Positions 58,480-64,000 of a stretch of 64,000 nucleotides of DNA are shown in pieces. The stretch lies in the NCBI GenBank assembly GCA_032622095.1, contig CP136069.1, forward strand, positions 1,895,462-1,959,461. Direction: 5' to 3'. This DNA is from Siphonodentalium dalli. Taxonomy: Eukaryota; Mollusca; Scaphopoda; Gadilida; Siphonodentaliidae. The position numbers were made by a program, and so were the translations under genes. The notes under the pieces were generated by a model. That model had not been told where the DNA came from. It was given only the letters and a program-made list of their open reading frames with translations, and made no database searches. How positions within the stretch are numbered: position 1 is the first letter of the stretch; every line of letters begins with the position of its first letter.

Positions 58480-61400
58480 TGAAATATAATCAACATTTCA
58501 TGAGTTTAAATTTATACCGTAACAGTCATTGACACTCATCAAGATGTCTTGAGAAGAATCTAACAGATTTGTCTTACGTCAGGATTTTTTTTTTTTTTTA
58601 GAGAACCTGACCTACTTTTTCCACAGCCATTGCCGTGCCAACCCTAATTATTTTTCTCAGTTGACCCACCAAAAAATTTAAATTATTACCAGGGCAATGC
58701 CAGTTGCCGAAAAACAGTCCATACAGAGTGCGAACGGAATTTGCCCATATAACATGTGCACAGACTTTGCATGATGATGTAATCAATAAGTACACAAGAG
58801 GTTTCAGTGTTAATGTTAACCCTTTGGCCCCCTCAAAAATCAGTCTAATTTAACGCCTTAGAAAAAGTGAAACCAGGCATTCCAATACCGATCAAAATAT
58901 AAAAAAGATCACGCCGACGGGCGTGGCTAAATACGCCCGTTGTTTGACCATAATTGTTAGGAGCATATAAAAATTGTTTGCCCATAATTACAGTAGCGGC
59001 CGGTGAATAAGTCGCATCGTCACTTTTGTATAAGTCGAATTGAATTTTGGAGCTTAAAATGCTGCCCTTTGTCTCTTTTGTATTAGTCGCATCTATTTCG
59101 GCCACTTGTAAATGAACATCAGCATGATAGATTGGGAAGTATTTTGAAGAGCTCATGATGCATTTTAAAAAATTAAATTACTGGTAGATAGTTGTTGTAT
59201 CGCAAACATTCCATCTATGCTTTGGGGAGATAACATTGGTTCATTTAACTTCCGGAGTGTGGGAACATGGATCACAAAAACTTTCTTATTGCGCCAGTCA
59301 TAACTTAAGACGTTTCCTTTTGAAGCCACGTTTATAAAACACATGATAAATCTGATATTAATAAGAAAGCACAATGCCGTTTGAATATGCATCCTGTGCA
59401 TGAGGAGTAAACACAAAAAAATATCCTATCATTTAATATAGAATTGCGACTTGTCTTACTGATGTTTTAGTGTAAACTGTAATTAATGGTATTGTTAATT
59501 AAATTTAGTTGTCACCTCATTGTTGCGTAGCATTTAGATGCTTGGGGCTAATGGTGATGCTTCATTCGGTCAAACAAAATTCATGTTTTGTTTCTCAGGC
59601 GCGCGCATGGTCCATACCACGCATGCAAAAAAAATTCCGGTACGAAATATCAAATGTACGTTTTCATGTTCCATGTTCGTTTACTAATTAGAAATTACTT
59701 ATTCGCAATAGCACGAATATACGCAATGTAAAAAACGAAAGAATATGCTCAAAGTTCTGTCAATACAAACCGTACAATGCGCTAAAATAATACTCGACTG
59801 GTTGATTATCGACACATATAATACATCAGGGATTCCGCCAGAGGGTAGGGGAAAGAGGCCCTTTTGTAGATAGGGGGAAAATACGAACACCTGCTTCAAA
59901 AATTTAGAAAAGTCCAACGCTGAAAGAGCATTCACAGAATGTTAATTTATTATTATAATTCTGGTATGTAGGCTATAATACATTCCCAAAAGTCAAAGAA
60001 GAAATGAAACAATTGACATCGTTTATGTGATAAAACAACCAGTTGATTAATTAACAACATTATTGTGATTGAAGTGAATTAAAACAAATTTTTACCAGAG
60101 ACCAGCTTCAGTTTTATTTGTTACTTCCGCTGGGTATATATTAAAAATGTGCTATGATATTTTCGTACCAGTTAGCCTACAACTACAACCTTGCATGAGG
60201 AGGTGCCTCGCCAAGTTATCAAGGGAAGTTCACGACTAACATTTTCAGTAGAACTACTGGATATTTGAGGGATATTTTAGTGCAATATAACTCAATTTCG
60301 CAGCCATTCAGATAGCACATGTCTTCATCTTGGGAGTATTACAATCGGTGTATCCCCCTCTGAGCATAACGTCACCGGAAGCGTGATGGCAATAGCTTAG
60401 CTTGACTTTGTCAAGATAAGCTAAAAAAAAGGGAGGCATCATAACTCACTCAAAAATAATCGGACGAAACCCACGATTCGAAATGACCTGTACACTAAGG
60501 TGGAACAACTGCATACCAGAGATGTACAGTTCCAGAAATTTTGTCTCGGGTCCGGTTTCGTTTTTTTGGGGGGCAAAAAAACCTCGGTTTCGGTTCCGGT
60601 TTTTAACCAATAGGAAATTATATGCTTTAAAATATTTCAAAAAATATAAACTTAACAAATATTATTCAAACAAACTTGTTTTATCAGCTCCATTTGACTG
60701 TAGGTCTTATACAGGAACAATTCCAACATACCGATGGTGTGAAATTTCCAACTAATGTTGTGTCTGGTACAGGGGTCCTCCGACCAGGCGATTCGGGCGA
60801 AAAAGTCGCCCTGAGTCCTTGTGACGTTGCCTTGTGACTCCAGTAGGGAGACTAGACTTCGCCCTGTGATTTTGATGAGTCTTCCCATAGTTCAAACTCA
60901 ATTTTTTTTTTATTAAAGTCAGCATTAAAAGCCCAAAGGCATGTACTGACGCAAAAATATGGCGGCCGATCAAGTTCAAAGTCCATCCAAAAAGATCAAC
61001 AACAAAAACGCGACAGTGTTCAATATGCCCCACTACAATCATCATCACCCATCTAATTGTTTTAAAAATACAGAAATAAATACAACAGACATGCTCCATG
61101 ATGTAACTGTATTATTTCAAAAATTATTACAATTTGTCCGCCTTTGGTTTACACTAACTGGCCAACTCAATTCTAAAAGAAACATGCACCAATTTCTATG
61201 TACATGCATGTGGTATTTAATCTATAATCCCTCTTTTGTCGGACAGTATCACCATCGGGCATCAAAGGTGGCAATATTAGGACATATCGGTTCCCGTATT
61301 GTCAGTTTTAGCGACAACTTCCGTGTCTGTCATTGTCAAATTGACAACAGGAAATAGCACGTGTGAAACCGAAAGTTCCATTTTTTCTGCACATGTGCGG

Positions 61401-61560
61401 TTCTGACTTGCAGTTTTTAAAAAAGAACCGAACCGAACCAAAAACTCGGTGGACCGTACAACTCTACTACATACCAGGTTTCATCGCAATCGGATAATCA
61501 GGAATGAAGATATTGCTCTGGACGGACGAAGCTGATTACAATACTCCTCCGAAAATATTG
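58480..61560. other. Intron or intergenic stretch with dispersed repeats
   Basis: If the two minus-strand exons belong together this is most of a 3.7-kb intron. It holds AT-rich DNA and two diverged inverted GGTTCCGGTTTT/AACCGAACC-type segments near 60545-60610 and 61370-61440. No further exon or gene is recognised; small frames lack motifs. Confidence 0.4.
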
Positions 61561-61564
61561 GGGG

Positions 61565-62040
61565 GACAAATAACTGATTTTCCAAGTAGAAAAACCGTTA
61601 GAATATGGAAAAACATTTTTCTGAAAAATCTCCAACATGAGCCTAACCATATCCTGAAGTTTCAAATCTCTACTATGAAAATTGTAGGAGTTGCGGATAC
61701 CAAGATTGAAGAAGACACCCATAATGCAAAATAGCTGTGATTTTCTAAGTAAAAAAAACCCTGAAAATTATATTTTGAAAATCTCTCCAACATGAGCATA
61801 ACCATATCCTGAAGTTTAAAATCACTACGATAAAAATTGTAGGAGGAGTTGTGGATACCATGAGGTTACCCATAATGAAAAATAGCTGTAAATTTCCAAG
61901 TTAAAAAAACCTTAAAAATATGGAAAACCTTTCCTGAAAAACCTAAATAGATGTTGCAAATGTCCATATCCTTAAGTTTCAAATCGCAACGATGAAAATT
62001 GTAGGAGTTGCGGATACCAAAGAGTGCACGGACTGACGAT
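61565..62040. repeat. Three diverged tandem units of about 165 bp
   Basis: CATATCCTGAAGTTTCAAAT and AAAATTGTAGGAGTTGCGGATACC recur near 61650-61700, 61800-61855 and 61965-62020, each with a preceding TTTTCCAAGTWRAAAAAAC segment. It ends near GAGTGCACGGACTGACGA. It lies inside the proposed intron. Confidence 0.75.
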
Positions 62041-62156
62041 TTCTAGTCTCCGAATTCTTTTTTCGGGGGACAAATTACCAGATCAATATATCATGGCCGT
62101 AATTAAGTTTTAATAAGTTTTAAGTCATATTAACTCAATAGAAATTCTCAACTCAC

Positions 62157-62275
62157 TGGTTTATAAATGACAAAATTCTTCATAGCATCGACAGCAGAAC
62201 ACCGCTCATTCTTCTTTGTGTTGTGAGATGGCATGAGAGCTATCAGAATCAAAAATGAGTACCAAGCTCTAATAC
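62157..62275 (-). CDS. Internal exon of the same minus-strand gene
   Basis: A 119-bp exon on the minus strand: acceptor CTATATTTTCAG before 62275, two bases completing an upstream codon (phase 1), 39 codons and a consensus donor GTGAGT directly after 62157. It reads IRAWYSFLILIALMPSHNTK and CSAVDAMKNFVIYKP, and ends in phase 0, the phase in which the 58476 exon starts with VGTS. The pattern of a hydrophobic stretch followed by a short basic segment and then VGTS agrees with the remembered family. More upstream exons should lie beyond 62280 or outside the window; none could be identified. Confidence 0.6.
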
Positions 62276-62554
62276 CTGAAAATATAGAAAGACCATTTCA
62301 TGTTTTGTTCCGATATGCTGAAAAGAGGAGATCGACTGGCCAACTTTTGAAACACTTAGTCTTTAGTTAACTTTTCAATGAATCAGAAATAATCAAAAGG
62401 TGTTGATGCCATAGTTGTTTGATTTTCAATTTAGCGATACTTGAGCATAATTAGAACAAAATGCGGAATAAGGTGATAATTATTTGATTATTAATATTCA
62501 ATTATTGAACTGTGAGTTGAATTATTCTAGTATGACTTTATTGTTTAGTTGAAT

Positions 62555-62610
62555 GAAAGCATAAAGGTGCCAGCTGTGCTATTCAATACAGTTGGCACCT
62601 TTATGCTTTC
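62555..62610. other. Near-perfect 23-bp hairpin (pre-miRNA-like or micro-MITE)
   Basis: Arms 62555-62577 and 62588-62610 are complementary at all 23 positions, counting one G-U pair, with a 10-base loop (GCTATTCAAT). The outer arm reads GAAAGCATAAAGGTGCCA. It is shorter than most animal miRNA precursors and has no bulges, so a small inverted-repeat element is equally possible. It lies upstream (minus strand) of the 62275 exon. Confidence 0.8.
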
Positions 62611-62619
62611 AAGGGACAC

Positions 62620-63890
62620 ATTGTTGTCCTGTAGCACATTTTGTTTGGTATACTGTATCAGTAGCAAAGATAAACAATTGTGAAAACTAGTACTAGATGG
62701 TTGAGGAGTTTGGGCACAAAACATCCAGGCCCATTGAATGTGATTGTGAAGACATTTTATATTTTTATTTTTACATGTAAGAGACAACAGGGTATTTTTT
62801 GACGGTTTCGCATCGCGGTTTTGCGATCCAAGATCAGCCGGTTGCGATCCATATCCCAGTAATGGTTAGCACTTTGCGAATCAATGTTTATCGCCGGAGT
62901 ATATATATTACCGCGATGCAGAATTACACTCTTCCGGCACAATCACCAGTGTCTGCAAATCTCTGATCATAGCAGCCTTTTCGGCCTATATGTATTTATA
63001 ACTCAAGAAATTACGTGACAAAACTTCAAGTTAAATGAGGATACCATAGTCCCCATTGGACGAAAGACTGCATGACCTTTGATTTGTACTATGAATAGAT
63101 ATAGACTAATGGGATTTCCACCAATCTTGTGCCTGATTGGCTAATTTTATAGTAGCGTCATATATTAATACTTCTGCGATGGTTTGTAAACACGTGACGG
63201 TGTTAACCCATAAACATGTGATCCATGGGTATAAAGAAATCTACGGCGCTACTACTTGATCCTCGTGACAAATGGATGGCAGTCGAATTAACGAGGGTGG
63301 GAAACATGTGGCAAAAAAATAATATAATCTGTGCACTAAGCACGAACTTAGGCAATGCATATTTTTTTGCGTGCTACGATCGATGGGTTCAACCGTTCAC
63401 GGAAACTGCATTAAAAAGGACGGCCTCACAAAGCACTGTAACTCAATACCACATAAACGTGAGGGCACCATTGATTCTCCTTATTTGACGCTTGACCAAA
63501 TATCCAAGAGAACCTCAATCGGCCGTTCAATTAGCAGTTCCAATACACTGGAGGAGAGGGTGGGGAAATTGATATACGTGGCCTTATGTTGGTCAAGGAA
63601 GAATTGCCCTGTTCTAAGTTTGAGTCCGCGGCACAACTGGAAATCAAACACGGAGTTGACCTCGGCACTGCCTATATGAATACTAATAAATGTAGCGAGT
63701 TCACAAAGCAGTGCCTTGTAGTTACCTTTTTATATTACTGTTATAAAGACAATGTTTTTTTATAATAGTAATATCATAATGTAAATACAAGGACCTGTGA
63801 TATACCTTCATCCTGAATATATGGCTGCCAAATTATTTTCAATGTTTATGTTTCCTTCTAATTTTATTGGAAACATCAATTCTCTTTTCT
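62620..63890. other. Stretch without recognised genes
   Basis: AT-rich, apparently single-copy DNA. Open frames at 63225-63488 and 63371-63679 (plus) have no recognisable domain and overlap each other; I do not call them genes. Confidence 0.4.
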
Positions 63891-63899
63891 CTGAGCTTT

Positions 63900-64000
63900 T
63901 TATACGCCCTTTTTGAAAAAAGGTCGTATTTTGTTATCAGTCTGTCCGTCCGTCTGTCTGTCCGTCCGTCTGTCCGTCCGTCCGTTAACATTTTTGGTTT
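63900..64000 (-). repeat. Inverted copy of the 42.8-kb repeat tail with (CCGT/CTGT)n
   Basis: TATACGCCCTTTTTGAAAAA, GTTATCAGTCTGTCCGTCC and GTTAACATTTTTGGTTT are the reverse complement of the end of the 42425-42815 repeat (AAAAATGTTAACGGACGG, TTCAAAAGGGCGTATA), with a longer CCGT/CTGT microsatellite. The element continues beyond the window. Confidence 0.85.

Noticed and set aside
63225-63679. Two overlapping plus-strand frames as a host gene
   Set aside because: They overlap in different frames, show no recognisable domain and no convincing splice context.

Overview
The window is eukaryotic, repeat-dominated DNA. It looks like a marine invertebrate, most likely a mollusc. This rests on the kinds of elements present, APE-type non-LTR retrotransposons (LINEs), many foldback/MITE-like elements and lectin-type host exons, and on diverged intergenic repeats ending in a GGACGGACAGACTG-type tail that I associate with molluscs. 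The species cannot be told from the sequence alone. No operon, rRNA, tRNA or CRISPR was seen. Host coding sequence is limited to one C-type-lectin-like terminal exon (44.6 kb, + strand) with a degenerate copy, and two exons of one minus-strand gene (58.1-62.3 kb).

Positions 1-41.9 kb are a mosaic of two ingredients. The first is a CAT-rich minisatellite in five blocks (1-5709, 5967-7772, 18875-19491, 30950-33088, 39944-41921). The second is a set of related LINE copies whose ends lie directly against that minisatellite. LINE A (minus, 7773-18874) and LINE D (plus, 19492-30949) sit head to head across a 0.6-kb minisatellite block. LINE B (minus, 33089-39943) lies between two blocks, and a 257-bp LINE 3' tail lies inside the first. 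All are decayed by frameshifts. Several younger elements are nested in them. LINE A carries a 1.55-kb element with 15 GGACTTAAGTCC-type palindromes (6-bp TSD), a 1.85-kb TIR element (3-bp TSD) and a 0.7-kb foldback. LINE D carries LINE C (minus, flanked by a 144-bp target duplication), a 2.49-kb TIR element (5-bp TSD) and a 5'-truncated LINE E of another type. LINE B carries a 1.34-kb copy of its own ORF2. In principle ORF1 encodes a coiled-coil RNA-binding protein, and ORF2 an APE-type endonuclease, a reverse transcriptase and a C-terminal CCHC motif. Together they would carry out target-primed reverse transcription, but no copy here looks fully intact.

Positions 42-48.7 kb hold diverged tandem repeats, then a striking array of five exact 70-bp units. 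Each unit is a splice acceptor plus the first 14 or so codons of a lectin exon followed by a stop, and the array leads directly into the apparently functional lectin exon. Direct repeats, a long palindrome and two foldback elements follow.

Positions 48.7-64 kb contain a foldback with arms of about 1 kb, a 33-bp minisatellite, a 1858-bp tandem duplication (2.09 copies, nearly identical), a 451-bp MITE, the two-exon minus-strand gene, a tandem repeat of about 170 bp, a miRNA-like hairpin and, at the right edge, an inverted copy of the repeat tail seen at 42.8 kb.

Boundaries and repeat matches were read by eye. No alignment or database search was run.
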